A DNA stretch of 64,000 nucleotides from Mycolicibacterium neoaurum ATCC 25795 (lineage in GTDB: Bacteria > Actinomycetota > Actinomycetes > Mycobacteriales > Mycobacteriaceae). Of this stretch, positions 56,172 to 64,000 are shown piece after piece; position 1 is the stretch's first letter, and the number at the start of each line of letters is the position of its first letter. Below the pieces are notes generated by a model. It was not told the origin of the DNA, ran no database searches, and saw only the letters and a program-made list of their open reading frames with translations. A program made the translations under genes and the position numbers. The DNA lies in NCBI RefSeq assembly GCF_000691525.1, contig NZ_JMDW01000008.1:496001-560000 (forward strand). The letters run 5' to 3'.

Positions 56172-57320
56172 ATGCGTGACATGGTCGAAATCGGCATGGG
56201 CAGAACCGCCCGCCGCACCTACGAACTCGACGACATCAACATCGTCCCGTCCCGGCGCACCAGGTCCTCCAAGGACGTTTCGACGGGCTGGCAACTCGAC
56301 GCCTATCGGTTCGAGATCCCGGTTGTCGCACACCCCACTGACGCGCTGGTGTCGGTCGAGTTCGCCATCGAGATGGGCAAGCTCGGCGGTCTCGGTGTGC
56401 TCAACGGTGAGGGCCTGATCGGTCGGCACGCCGATGTCGAGGCCAAGATCGCCCAGGTCATCGATGTTGCGGCCGGGGCGTCCGATGAATCCGCCGCGAT
56501 CCGCCTGCTGCAGGAACTGCACGCCGCACCGTTGGACCCCGAACTGTTGGGGGCGGCGGTCGCGCGCATCCGGGAGTCCGGGGTGACCACCGCGGTGCGG
56601 GTCAGTCCACAGAACGCCGCCGCGCTGACGCCCTCGCTGGTGGCCGCCGGTCTGGACCTGCTCGTCATCCAGGGCACCATCATCTCGGCCGAGCGTGTCG
56701 CCAAGGATCACGACGACGCCGGCGAACCGCTCAACCTCAAGACCTTCATCTCCGAGCTCGACGTGCCGGTGGTGGCCGGTGGCGTGCTCGATCACCGCAC
56801 CGCACTGCACCTGATGCGCACCGGAGCTGCCGGTGTCATCGTCGGGTACGGGTCGACCTCGGGGGTCACCACCTCCGACGAGGTCCTGGGTATCAGCGTG
56901 CCGATGGCGACCGCGATCGCGGATGCCGCGGCAGCCCGGCGCGAGTATCTCGACGAGACCGGCGGCCGCTACGTGCACGTGCTTGCCGACGGCGATATCC
57001 ACACCTCCGGCGACCTGGCCAAGGCGATCGCCTGCGGCGCCGACGCGGTGGTGCTGGGTACGCCGTTGGCGGTGGCCGAGGAGGCCCAGGGCGGTGGCTG
57101 GTTCTGGCCTTCTGCGGCGGCCCATCCGTCCTTGCCGCGCGGCGCGCTCCTGCAGGTCGGGCTGGGAGAACGTCCGTCACTGTCGAAGGTGCTCAACGGC
57201 CCGTCGGATGATCCGTTCGGCTCGCTGAATCTGGTCGGCGGGCTCCGCCGTTCGATGGCCAAGGCCGGCTACTGCGATCTCAAGGAATTTCAGAAGGTCG
57301 GCCTGACGGTCGACGCGTAG
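56172..57320 (+). CDS. guaB3: GuaB3-family IMP dehydrogenase-related protein
   Basis: 382-aa TIM barrel without CBS domains. Blocks: GRTARRTYELDDINIVPSRRTRSSKDVSTGWQ, MGKLGGLGVLNGEGL and HVLADGDIHTSGDLAKAIACGADAVVLGTPLA. At the place of the catalytic loop it reads VGYGSTSGVTTSDE: the Cys of GuaB2 is replaced, so classical IMP oxidation is unlikely. Activity in mycobacteria is unsettled. GAAAGGGG precedes the ATG. Operon with guaB2. Confidence 0.95.
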   Translation: MRDMVEIGMGRTARRTYELDDINIVPSRRTRSSKDVSTGWQLDAYRFEIPVVAHPTDALVSVEFAIEMGKLGGLGVLNGEGLIGRHADVEAKIAQVIDVAAGASDESAAIRLLQELHAAPLDPELLGAAVARIRESGVTTAVRVSPQNAAALTPSLVAAGLDLLVIQGTIISAERVAKDHDDAGEPLNLKTFISELDVPVVAGGVLDHRTALHLMRTGAAGVIVGYGSTSGVTTSDEVLGISVPMATAIADAAAARREYLDETGGRYVHVLADGDIHTSGDLAKAIACGADAVVLGTPLAVAEEAQGGGWFWPSAAAHPSLPRGALLQVGLGERPSLSKVLNGPSDDPFGSLNLVGGLRRSMAKAGYCDLKEFQKVGLTVDA

Positions 57321-57414
57321 TCGATCGGGGCGCCGGCCTCGCCGGATGTTAAAGCTCACATCGGCCGGGCCTCGGGGTGTGCGTGCCGAAGGTTTGTGGG
57401 TAGATGGCCGGGCA

Positions 57415-57490
57415 GTGTGGGCGTCTCGTACTGGTGAATTGTGGTTTGCGCGCCCACACCATTGACAAGAAGTGAACTGCCTCACATACT
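57415..57490 (+). promoter_or_regulatory. Promoter and inverted repeat upstream of the sugar ABC transporter
   Basis: TTGACA (57462-57467) and CATACT (57485-57490) with 17-base spacing form a strong SigA-type promoter. Just upstream, GTGTGGGCG (57415-57423) and CGCCCACAC (57451-57459) are exact inverse copies 27 bases apart. A GTTAAC-centred element lies downstream of the -10. Together these look like repressor-controlled catabolic regulation; the 257-base gap has no gene. Confidence 0.6.
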
Positions 57491-57577
57491 CGTATTCGGT
57501 TTGTTAACGTTCATATTCTGTAACCCGGCCGCTCCTTCTTCTCGCAGCGACCGAGGTTGACGGTCGAGGAGGAACCG

Positions 57578-58672
57578 ATGCGAAAGCTGTCCTGGTGGAT
57601 CGCACTGTTGGTGGCGATCGCCACCGCCATGACGCTGACAGGATGTGGCAGGTCCACGGAGAGCACGGGCGCCGGCGGGCAGGAGAAGGGCACCATAGGC
57701 ATCGCGATGCCCACCAAATCCTCGGAGCGTTGGGTCGGTGACGGGCAGAACATGGTCGCCCAGTTCGAGGAGCTCGGCTATCAGACCGACCTCCAGTACG
57801 GCGACGACGTCGTGCAGAACCAGGTCTCCCAGATCGAGAACATGATCACCAAGGGTGTGCAGCTGCTGGTGATCGCGCCGATCGACGGTTCGTCGCTGAC
57901 CAACACCCTGCAACGCGCCGCCGATGCGAACATCCCGGTCATCAGCTACGACCGACTCATCAAGGGCACCCCCAACGTCGACTACTACGCCACCTTCGAC
58001 AACTTCAAAGTCGGTGTGCTGCAGGCGCAATACATCGTCGACAAGCTCGGGTTGGCCAATGGCGCCGGACCGTTCAACATCGAACTGTTCGCGGGATCGC
58101 CCGATGACAACAACGCCACCTTCTTCTACGACGGTGCGATGAGCGTGCTGAAGCCCTACCTGGACAGCGGCAAGCTGGTCGTGCCCAGTGGCCAGACCAC
58201 CTTCGACCAGGTGGCGACCCTGCGCTGGGACGGTGGGCTGGCGCAGTCCCGCACCGACAACCTGCTGAGCCAGGCATACACGACCGCTCGCCTCGACGCC
58301 GTGCTCTCGCCCTATGACGGCATCTCCCGCGGTGTGCTCTCCGCGCTCAAGAGCGCCGGATACGGCAATGCCGCCAAACCGCTGCCCATCGTGACCGGAC
58401 AGGACGCCGAAGTGGCCTCCGTGCAATCGATCATCGCCGGTGAACAGACCCAGACCGTGTTCAAGGACACCCGTGAACTCGCCGAGGCCGCGGTGCAACT
58501 CTCCGATGCCGTCATCACCGGCGGCACCCCGGAGGTCAACGACACCGAGACCTACGACAACGGTGTGAAGGTGGTGCCGGCGCATCTGCTGCAGCCGGTC
58601 AGCGTCGACGCGTCCAATTACCAGCAGGTCCTCGTGGATTCGGGCTTCTACACGCCGGAGCAGCTGCAGTGA
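57578..58672 (+). CDS. Sugar ABC transporter, substrate-binding lipoprotein
   Basis: 364 aa. Lipobox LTGC with the lipidated Cys near residue 23, then a type-1 periplasmic-binding fold: [91 protein letters not shown]. This is the ChvE/XylF-like group that binds galactose, glucose, arabinose or xylose. GAGGAGGAA precedes ATG 57578. GTGA overlap with the ATPase gene. Confidence 0.93.
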   Translation: MRKLSWWIALLVAIATAMTLTGCGRSTESTGAGGQEKGTIGIAMPTKSSERWVGDGQNMVAQFEELGYQTDLQYGDDVVQNQVSQIENMITKGVQLLVIAPIDGSSLTNTLQRAADANIPVISYDRLIKGTPNVDYYATFDNFKVGVLQAQYIVDKLGLANGAGPFNIELFAGSPDDNNATFFYDGAMSVLKPYLDSGKLVVPSGQTTFDQVATLRWDGGLAQSRTDNLLSQAYTTARLDAVLSPYDGISRGVLSALKSAGYGNAAKPLPIVTGQDAEVASVQSIIAGEQTQTVFKDTRELAEAAVQLSDAVITGGTPEVNDTETYDNGVKVVPAHLLQPVSVDASNYQQVLVDSGFYTPEQLQ

Positions 58673-60201
58673 CCGCACCGCCATTGCTGGAAATGCGGGG
58701 AATCACCAAGGAATTCCCGGGGGTCAAGGCGCTCTCGGATGTCGACCTCACGGTGGGCAACGGCACGATCCACGCGATCTGCGGCGAGAACGGTGCGGGC
58801 AAGTCGACGTTGATGAAAGTGCTCAGCGGGGTCTACCCGCACGGCAGCTACACCGGCGAGATCCTCTTCGACGGAACACCGTGCGAGTTTCGCGATATCC
58901 GGTCCAGTGAACGGTGCGGTATCGCCATCATCCATCAGGAGCTGGCGCTGGTGCCCTATCTGTCGATCGCCGAGAACATGTTCCTCGGCAACGAGATTGC
59001 CCGCCGCGGCGTGCTGCGCTGGGACGAAACCATGCGCCGGGCCGAGGAACTGTTGGACCGGGTAGGTCTCAAGGAGAGTCCGCAGACCCGCGTCTCCGAT
59101 ATCGGAGTCGGCAAGCAACAGCTGGTCGAGATCGCCAAGGCGTTGTCCAAGGACGTCCGCCTGCTCATCCTCGACGAGCCGACGGCCGCGCTCAACGATG
59201 CGGACAGCCGACACCTGCTCGACCTGATCGTCGGGCTGCGCAGGCAGGGGATCACCTCGATCATCATCTCGCACAAGCTCAACGAGGTCATGCAGGTGGC
59301 AGACAGCGTGACCACGCTGCGCGATGGCCGGACCATCGGGACCGTACCGGTCGACGACGAGCTCACCGAGGACGCCATCGTGCGCGCGATGGTCGGCCGG
59401 GACCTGACCGACCGATTTCCGCCGCGGGAGGGTGGCGAGATCGGCGATGTGGTGTTCGCGGTGTCGAATTGGACCGTACGTCACCCCATCGACCAACAGC
59501 GCAAGGTCGTCGACGATGTCACGCTGAATGTTCGTGCCGGTGAGATCGTCGGGATCGCGGGACTCATGGGCGCCGGACGCACCGAGCTCGCGATGAGCGT
59601 CTTCGGCCGATCCTACGGTCGATATGAGAGCGGCACGGTCTTCAAGGGTGATCGCGAGATCGACACCAGCTCGGTGCCGCGTGCCATCGACAACGGCATC
59701 GCCTACGCGACCGAGGACCGGAAATCGTTGGGGCTGAACCTGATGGACAGCATCGCGACAAGTATCAGTCTGGCATCCCTGGACAAGGTCAGCCGCAGAT
59801 CGGTCATCGACCAGCACGAGGAGACGCGGATCGGTGAACAGTTCCGCCGGTCCATGCGGATCAAGACCGACTCGGTGCAGACCGCCACCGGCAAGCTCTC
59901 CGGCGGCAATCAACAGAAGGTCGTGCTCAGCAAGTGGCTGTTCACCGACCCGGACGTGTTGATCCTCGACGAGCCGACCCGCGGTATCGATGTCGGTGCC
60001 AAACACGAGATCTATGTCCTGATAAACGAACTCGCCGCCCGCGGCAAGGCCGTCCTGGTCATCTCGTCGGAGTTGCCGGAACTGCTCGGTCTGTGCGACC
60101 GGATCTACACCCTCAGTCAGGGCCGGGTCACCGGTGAGCTGCCGCGCGCCGAGGCCACCCAGGAAACCCTGATGTACCACATGATGAAAGGCTCCGCGTG
60201 A
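58669..60201 (+). CDS. Sugar ABC transporter, ATP-binding protein (two cassettes)
   Basis: 510 aa, MglA/GguA type. First cassette: Walker [30 protein letters not shown], signature-like [13 protein letters not shown], Walker [12 protein letters not shown]. Second cassette: degenerate Walker [25 protein letters not shown], Walker [17 protein letters not shown]. Overlaps its neighbours by 4 bases on both sides, so all three transporter parts are co-translated. Confidence 0.95.
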   Translation: MTAPPLLEMRGITKEFPGVKALSDVDLTVGNGTIHAICGENGAGKSTLMKVLSGVYPHGSYTGEILFDGTPCEFRDIRSSERCGIAIIHQELALVPYLSIAENMFLGNEIARRGVLRWDETMRRAEELLDRVGLKESPQTRVSDIGVGKQQLVEIAKALSKDVRLLILDEPTAALNDADSRHLLDLIVGLRRQGITSIIISHKLNEVMQVADSVTTLRDGRTIGTVPVDDELTEDAIVRAMVGRDLTDRFPPREGGEIGDVVFAVSNWTVRHPIDQQRKVVDDVTLNVRAGEIVGIAGLMGAGRTELAMSVFGRSYGRYESGTVFKGDREIDTSSVPRAIDNGIAYATEDRKSLGLNLMDSIATSISLASLDKVSRRSVIDQHEETRIGEQFRRSMRIKTDSVQTATGKLSGGNQQKVVLSKWLFTDPDVLILDEPTRGIDVGAKHEIYVLINELAARGKAVLVISSELPELLGLCDRIYTLSQGRVTGELPRAEATQETLMYHMMKGSA

Positions 60202-61436
60202 CCATCACCACCAAACGGCCGGCTCCGGCGTCGGGCCCCGAACGCAACGGTCGCACTCCACGCCAAGGCGGTAACCCGCTGGGGCGCTTCCTGATGGCGC
60301 ATGTGCGCAAGTCCGGGATGATGGTGGCGCTCATCGCGATCCTGCTGCTCTTCCAAATTTGGACGGGCGGGATCGTGCTCAAACCGCTCAACGTCACCAA
60401 CATCATCCAACAGAATGGCTACATCCTGGTGCTCGCCATCGGGATGGTGATCGTCATCATCAACGGGCACATCGACCTGTCCGTCGGCTCGGTGGCGGCA
60501 TTCACCGGCGCGATGGCCGGTGTGCTGATGGTGCGCAGCGATATGCCTTGGCTGCTGGCCACCGTGCTGTGCATCGCGATGGGGGCGCTCATCGGTGCCT
60601 GGCAGGGATTCTGGATCGCCTATGTGGGTATCCCGTCGTTCATCGTCACCCTCGGCGGCATGCTCATGTTCCGCGGCGCAACGCAATACGTCCTCGAAGG
60701 ACAGTCGATCGCCCCGATGCCGCGCGGGCTGGAACAGATCAGCAGCGGATTCCTACCTGAACTGGGCAACGCCGCCCTCTATCACTGGCCGACGGTGATT
60801 CTCGGCGCGATCGCGGTGCTGGTCACCGTCGTCATGCAGATCAAGCGGCGCCACAGCCAGATGCGCTACGGCCAGGAAGTGTTGAGCCGTCCGCTGTTCA
60901 TCGGCAAATGTGTGGGCATCGTGGCGGCGCTGGGCGCGGTCACACTGCTGCTGGCCAGCTACCGGGGCGTGCCGATCGTCGGCATCATCCTGGTCATCCT
61001 CACGCTGGTCTACGCATTCGTCATGCGCAACACGGTCTTCGGCCGTCAGGTGTACGCCGTGGGCGGTAATGCCGCCGCGGCCAGTCTGTCCGGGGTCCGC
61101 AACAAGCGCGTCACCCTGCTGGTGTTCGTCAACATGGGGATGCTGGCCGCCGTCGCCGGCCTGCTGTTCGCGGCCCGGCTCAACTCGGCGACCCCGCAGG
61201 CCGGTATCAACTTCGAGCTGGAAGCGATCGCCGCGGCATTCATCGGCGGTGCATCGTCCAGCGGCGGGGTGGGCACGGTGTTCGGCGCGATCATCGGTGG
61301 GTTGGTGCTCGGCGTCCTCAACAACGGGATGTCCATCCTCGGGATCGGCAGTGACGTGCAGCAGGTCATCAAGGGCCTGGTGCTGCTGGCCGCTGTCGGC
61401 TTCGACATCTACAACAAGCGTCGCGGCGGAAGGTGA
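60198..61436 (+). CDS. Sugar ABC transporter, permease
   Basis: 412 aa, MglC/GguB type with about 10 membrane helices. Family features: [78 protein letters not shown] and [38 protein letters not shown] 60198 overlaps the ATPase stop. The galT gene begins 5 bases after its stop, tying the transporter to galactose use. Confidence 0.95.
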   Translation: MTITTKRPAPASGPERNGRTPRQGGNPLGRFLMAHVRKSGMMVALIAILLLFQIWTGGIVLKPLNVTNIIQQNGYILVLAIGMVIVIINGHIDLSVGSVAAFTGAMAGVLMVRSDMPWLLATVLCIAMGALIGAWQGFWIAYVGIPSFIVTLGGMLMFRGATQYVLEGQSIAPMPRGLEQISSGFLPELGNAALYHWPTVILGAIAVLVTVVMQIKRRHSQMRYGQEVLSRPLFIGKCVGIVAALGAVTLLLASYRGVPIVGIILVILTLVYAFVMRNTVFGRQVYAVGGNAAAASLSGVRNKRVTLLVFVNMGMLAAVAGLLFAARLNSATPQAGINFELEAIAAAFIGGASSSGGVGTVFGAIIGGLVLGVLNNGMSILGIGSDVQQVIKGLVLLAAVGFDIYNKRRGGR

Positions 61437-61440
61437 TCCG

Positions 61441-62589
61441 ATGCTGGCCGATACCGCCCAGCTCACCGCCGGTGGGCATGCGGTGCGCAAGACCGTCACC
61501 AAGCTCGCCGACGGCAGGCAACTCATCTACTTCGACGAGGTCGATGCCGACGGACGCATCCGGCGAACCGGCGGTCTGACCGACACCCGTGATCTGGAAC
61601 CGGCTCAACCGCAGGCACATCTGCGTTTCGACGTGCTCACCGGTGAGTGGGTGACGATCGCCGCCCAGCGCATGGACCGGACGTTCCTGCCCGAGCCGGG
61701 TTCCTCCCCGCTGGCACCTACCAGACCCGGTGCCCCGGCCACCGAGATCCCGGCTGCCGACTATGACGTCGTGGTGTTCGAGAACCGGTTCCCCGCGTTG
61801 TCGCCGCGTGCCGCCGCGATACCGACCGAGGTAGACGGCGAGTCGCTGTGGCCCCAGGCGCGCGCAGCGGGCAGCTGTGAGGTGGTGTGCTTCACCAGCG
61901 ACCCGCACGCCTCGTTCGTCGACCTGGGTTGGCGCCGCGCGCGCACCGTGATCGAGGCCTGGTCGGATCGGACCGCCGAATTGTCGTCGTCATCCGATGT
62001 CGCGCAGGTGTTCTGCTTCGAGAATCGGGGTCGTGAGATCGGCGTGACGTTGACCCACCCGCACGGTCAGATCTATGCCTATCCCTTTCTGCCCGCACGC
62101 ACCACCGCGCTCATCGCACAGGCCCGTCGGCACGCCACCGAGACCGGTGGCAACCTGTTCGTCGACATCCTCGATGCCGAACTCCGCAGCGGGCGGCGCA
62201 TTCTGGTGACCGGTGAGCACTGGACGGCCTTCGTGCCCGCCGCCGCGCGCTGGCCCGTCGAGATCCATCTCATGCCCCACCGCCACGTCCCGGACTTCGC
62301 GGCGTTATCGGTGTCCGAACGCGATGAGTTGGCCACGGTCTATCTGCAGCTGCTGGGTCGGCTGGAACGGTTCTTCGACGGCGTGAGCTCGATCCCTTAC
62401 ATCGCGGCTTGGCATCAGGCGCCACTGGGTGCCGATCGCCCGTTCGGGCGCCTGCACCTGCAGCTGTTCTCCCTGATGCGTGCGCCCGGCCGGATGAAGT
62501 ACCTCGCCGGTTCGGAATCGGCGATGGGCGCCTGGGTCAACGACACCACACCGGAACTGATCGCCGATCGGTTGCGTGCCCTCGGATGA
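61441..62589 (+). CDS. galT: Galactose-1-phosphate uridylyltransferase
   Basis: 382 aa; exchanges UMP between UDP-glucose and galactose-1-phosphate. Active-site His-Pro-His in GVTLTHPHGQIYAYPF; RFPALSPR, FENRGREIGV and PVEIHLMPHRHVPD are typical; a Cys/His zinc site is not obvious. GGAAGG precedes ATG 61441. Placed directly after the transporter permease and followed by galK, forming one operon. Confidence 0.96.
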   Translation: MLADTAQLTAGGHAVRKTVTKLADGRQLIYFDEVDADGRIRRTGGLTDTRDLEPAQPQAHLRFDVLTGEWVTIAAQRMDRTFLPEPGSSPLAPTRPGAPATEIPAADYDVVVFENRFPALSPRAAAIPTEVDGESLWPQARAAGSCEVVCFTSDPHASFVDLGWRRARTVIEAWSDRTAELSSSSDVAQVFCFENRGREIGVTLTHPHGQIYAYPFLPARTTALIAQARRHATETGGNLFVDILDAELRSGRRILVTGEHWTAFVPAAARWPVEIHLMPHRHVPDFAALSVSERDELATVYLQLLGRLERFFDGVSSIPYIAAWHQAPLGADRPFGRLHLQLFSLMRAPGRMKYLAGSESAMGAWVNDTTPELIADRLRALG

Positions 62590-62608
62590 CACGGTGGGCA
62601 TACCGGTG

Positions 62609-63826
62609 ATGAGGACGTCGACCAGAGCATTGGCGACGAGGGTGAAAACCGTGGCACCGGAGCATCTCGGCGAGCGTGCGGCAGACCTCTTCGGTGAGCG
62701 CTTCGGAACCGTTCCGGACGGCGTGTGGATCGCCCCCGGGCGAGCCAACCTGATCGGCGAACACATCGACTACACCGGGGCGAAGACGATGCCCTTTGCG
62801 CTGCCGTACGCGACCGCGGTTGCGGTGCGGGTGCACAGTCACGACCGGTTGCGGGTGGCGTCCACCGCCTACGAGGACGTGTGGGAGGGGGCGGCCAGCG
62901 AGGTCGAGCCGGGCCACCCGAACGGCTGGCCCGCCTATGTGGCCGGGGTGCCATGGGCGATGACCTATCACGACACCATCGCCCGCATGCCGGGCTTGGA
63001 CATCGCGGTCCACTCGTCGGTGCCCGAGGGCGCCGGGTTGTCCAGCTCGGCGGCACTGGAATCGGCCGTCGCACTCGCGATCGCAGAGCTGTTCGGGGCC
63101 GCCACCGATGATGCCGGACGCCGCACGCTGGCCAGGGATTGCGTCACCGCCGAGAACATCGTCGCGGGTGCGGCCACCGGCGGGATGGATCAGTCTGTCG
63201 CGTTACGCGCGCGCCAGGGTCAGGTGATGCTGTTGGACTGCAGCAGTTTCGCCGTCGAGTACCTCTCGCTGGATCTCGCGGCGGCGGGGTTGGCCCTGCT
63301 GGTGATCAACACCAACGCTCCGCACCGGCTTGTCGACGGCGGGTATGCGCTGCGCCGGTCCACGGTGGAACGCGTGTGGTCCGGTATCGGTTGCGCGGCG
63401 GTCTCCGAGGGCACCGATATCGACGAGGTACTCCGCCGCGCGGCCGTCGACGACCCGATGCTCACCGGCGCGCTGCGACACGTGTTGACCGAGATCCGTC
63501 GCGTCGACGCGGTGGCAGCGCTGCTACGCGCCGGGGAACTCGCGGCCATCGGGTCACACCTGACCGCCTCGCATGCGTCCCTGCGCGACGACCTGGTGGT
63601 CAGCTCCGTGGAATTGGACTGCGCGGTGGCCGCCGCGCTGGCAGCCGGTGCGCTCGGCGCGCGGATGATCGGTGGCGGCTTCGGCGGATCGGTGCTGGCG
63701 CTGGTGCGGCTCGACCATATCGGCCTCACCATGGAGTCGGTGCGACGTGCGGCCCACGACGCCGGCCTGCCGGAGCCCGATTTCCTGCATGCCACGCCGA
63801 GCGGTGCCGCCAGGCGGGTGTGCTGA
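62609..63826 (+). CDS. galK: Galactokinase
   Basis: About 405 aa GHMP kinase. Galactokinase signature GRANLIGEHIDYTGAKTMPFALP, ATP loop VPEGAGLSSSAALESA, and C-terminal GARMIGGGFGGSVLALV; the base-like Asp lies in GGMDQSVAL. It phosphorylates galactose for GalT. The true start is uncertain: ATG 62609 is used here, but GTG 62642 or 62651 nearer the conserved LGERAADLFGERFG are possible, and a GTG at 62576 would overlap galT. Confidence 0.94.
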   Translation: MRTSTRALATRVKTVAPEHLGERAADLFGERFGTVPDGVWIAPGRANLIGEHIDYTGAKTMPFALPYATAVAVRVHSHDRLRVASTAYEDVWEGAASEVEPGHPNGWPAYVAGVPWAMTYHDTIARMPGLDIAVHSSVPEGAGLSSSAALESAVALAIAELFGAATDDAGRRTLARDCVTAENIVAGAATGGMDQSVALRARQGQVMLLDCSSFAVEYLSLDLAAAGLALLVINTNAPHRLVDGGYALRRSTVERVWSGIGCAAVSEGTDIDEVLRRAAVDDPMLTGALRHVLTEIRRVDAVAALLRAGELAAIGSHLTASHASLRDDLVVSSVELDCAVAAALAAGALGARMIGGGFGGSVLALVRLDHIGLTMESVRRAAHDAGLPEPDFLHATPSGAARRVC

Positions 63827-63827
63827 C

Positions 63828-64000
63828 TCAACCGAAGGTGATGGACCAGGACGCCGACCATGTCGTCGACGGTGCCACCCACCGCAGTCCTCGACCACTG
63901 TTGAGGGCGTCGGCGGGTGCGGTCATGGGTTCGATGGCCACCGCGGTGCCGAGGCCGTCGGCTGTCGGGTAGCGGCGGGTGGTGAACACGTGGACATACC
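63828..64000 (-). CDS. galM: Aldose 1-epimerase family protein, C-terminal end (partial)
   Basis: The minus-strand frame is open from the right edge to a TGA at 63828-63830, one base after the galK stop. The visible end reads YVHVFTTRRYPTADGLGTAV, then AIEPMTAPADALNSGRGLRW and a WSASWSITFG end. The AIEPMT-x-PADALNSG stretch holds the catalytic Glu region of the galactose-mutarotase family, and W-x-A-x-W endings are typical. It would supply alpha-galactose to galactokinase. The start lies outside the window. Confidence 0.85.
   Translation of the reverse strand, partial: YVHVFTTRRYPTADGLGTAVAIEPMTAPADALNSGRGLRWVAPSTTWSASWSITFG

Noticed and set aside
57321..57390. Terminator after guaB3
   Set aside because: Only imperfect pairing (GATGT/ACATC with bulges) and no U-run, so not supported.

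Overview
This window looks like a chromosome segment of a fast-growing mycobacterium (Mycolicibacterium type). It is GC-rich, uses many GTG starts, has dense translationally coupled operons, and keeps the mycobacterial core gene order rplM-rpsI ... glmM ... glmS ... nnr-gadB-alr-tsaE-tsaB-rimI-tsaD ... groES-groEL1 ... whiB3 ... sigD-rsdA ... guaB2-guaB3. The core blocks are interrupted by catabolic and accessory modules. All calls rest on reading the sequence and recalling protein families; no database search was run.

Layout. 1-3222: end of a coenzyme B12-dependent diol/glycerol dehydratase cluster (fused large+medium subunit, reactivase DdrA and DdrB, and an unrecognised 152-aa protein). 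3443-8433: ethanolamine permease, EutB, EutC and a HAD-phosphatase lipoprotein. 8613-11843: rplM-rpsI, a small secreted protein, glmM. 11844-13451: a lower-GC insert carrying a frameshifted fic gene. 13452-21471: an EspC-like small protein and an Ala/Pro/acidic partner, DEAD-box helicase, LLM oxidoreductase, an alpha/beta-hydrolase-like protein without the usual Ser, glmS, hydrolase. 21495-31566: accessory block with an HxlR/MFS pair, a cyanate module (PAS-AraC regulator, cyanase, FNT channel, GlnR-like box), a DUF222-HNH protein, and a mannitol-type PTS with DeoR regulator and polyol dehydrogenase.

31653-39336: nnr, gadB, alr, hydrolase, and the t6A genes tsaE-tsaB-rimI-tsaD. 39443-46868: a second B12 diol-dehydratase module (PucR regulator and APC permease on the minus strand; fused CD subunit, small subunit and a short reactivase on the plus strand). 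It sits between tsaD and groES, which I recall as neighbours in M. tuberculosis. 46889-49105: CIRCE-controlled groES-groEL1. 49204-54450: secreted proteins, a VOC protein behind a SoxR-like box, whiB3, sigD and its anti-sigma factor rsdA. 54585-57320: guaB2-guaB3. 57578-64000: sugar ABC transporter with galT and galK, facing a partial aldose-1-epimerase gene.

How it works together. Much of the accessory content is small-molecule scavenging: amino-alcohols and diols by B12 radical enzymes, apparently without a shell microcompartment in view; cyanate as a nitrogen source; polyols by PTS; and galactose-type sugars by ABC import plus the Leloir pathway. The most rewarding places for follow-up are the two dissimilar diol-dehydratase modules, the possible surface-phosphatase-to-ethanolamine route, the cyanase module with its four half-site box, and several well-formed operators (SoxR-like box, 33-bp dyad before the PucR gene, LLM operator).
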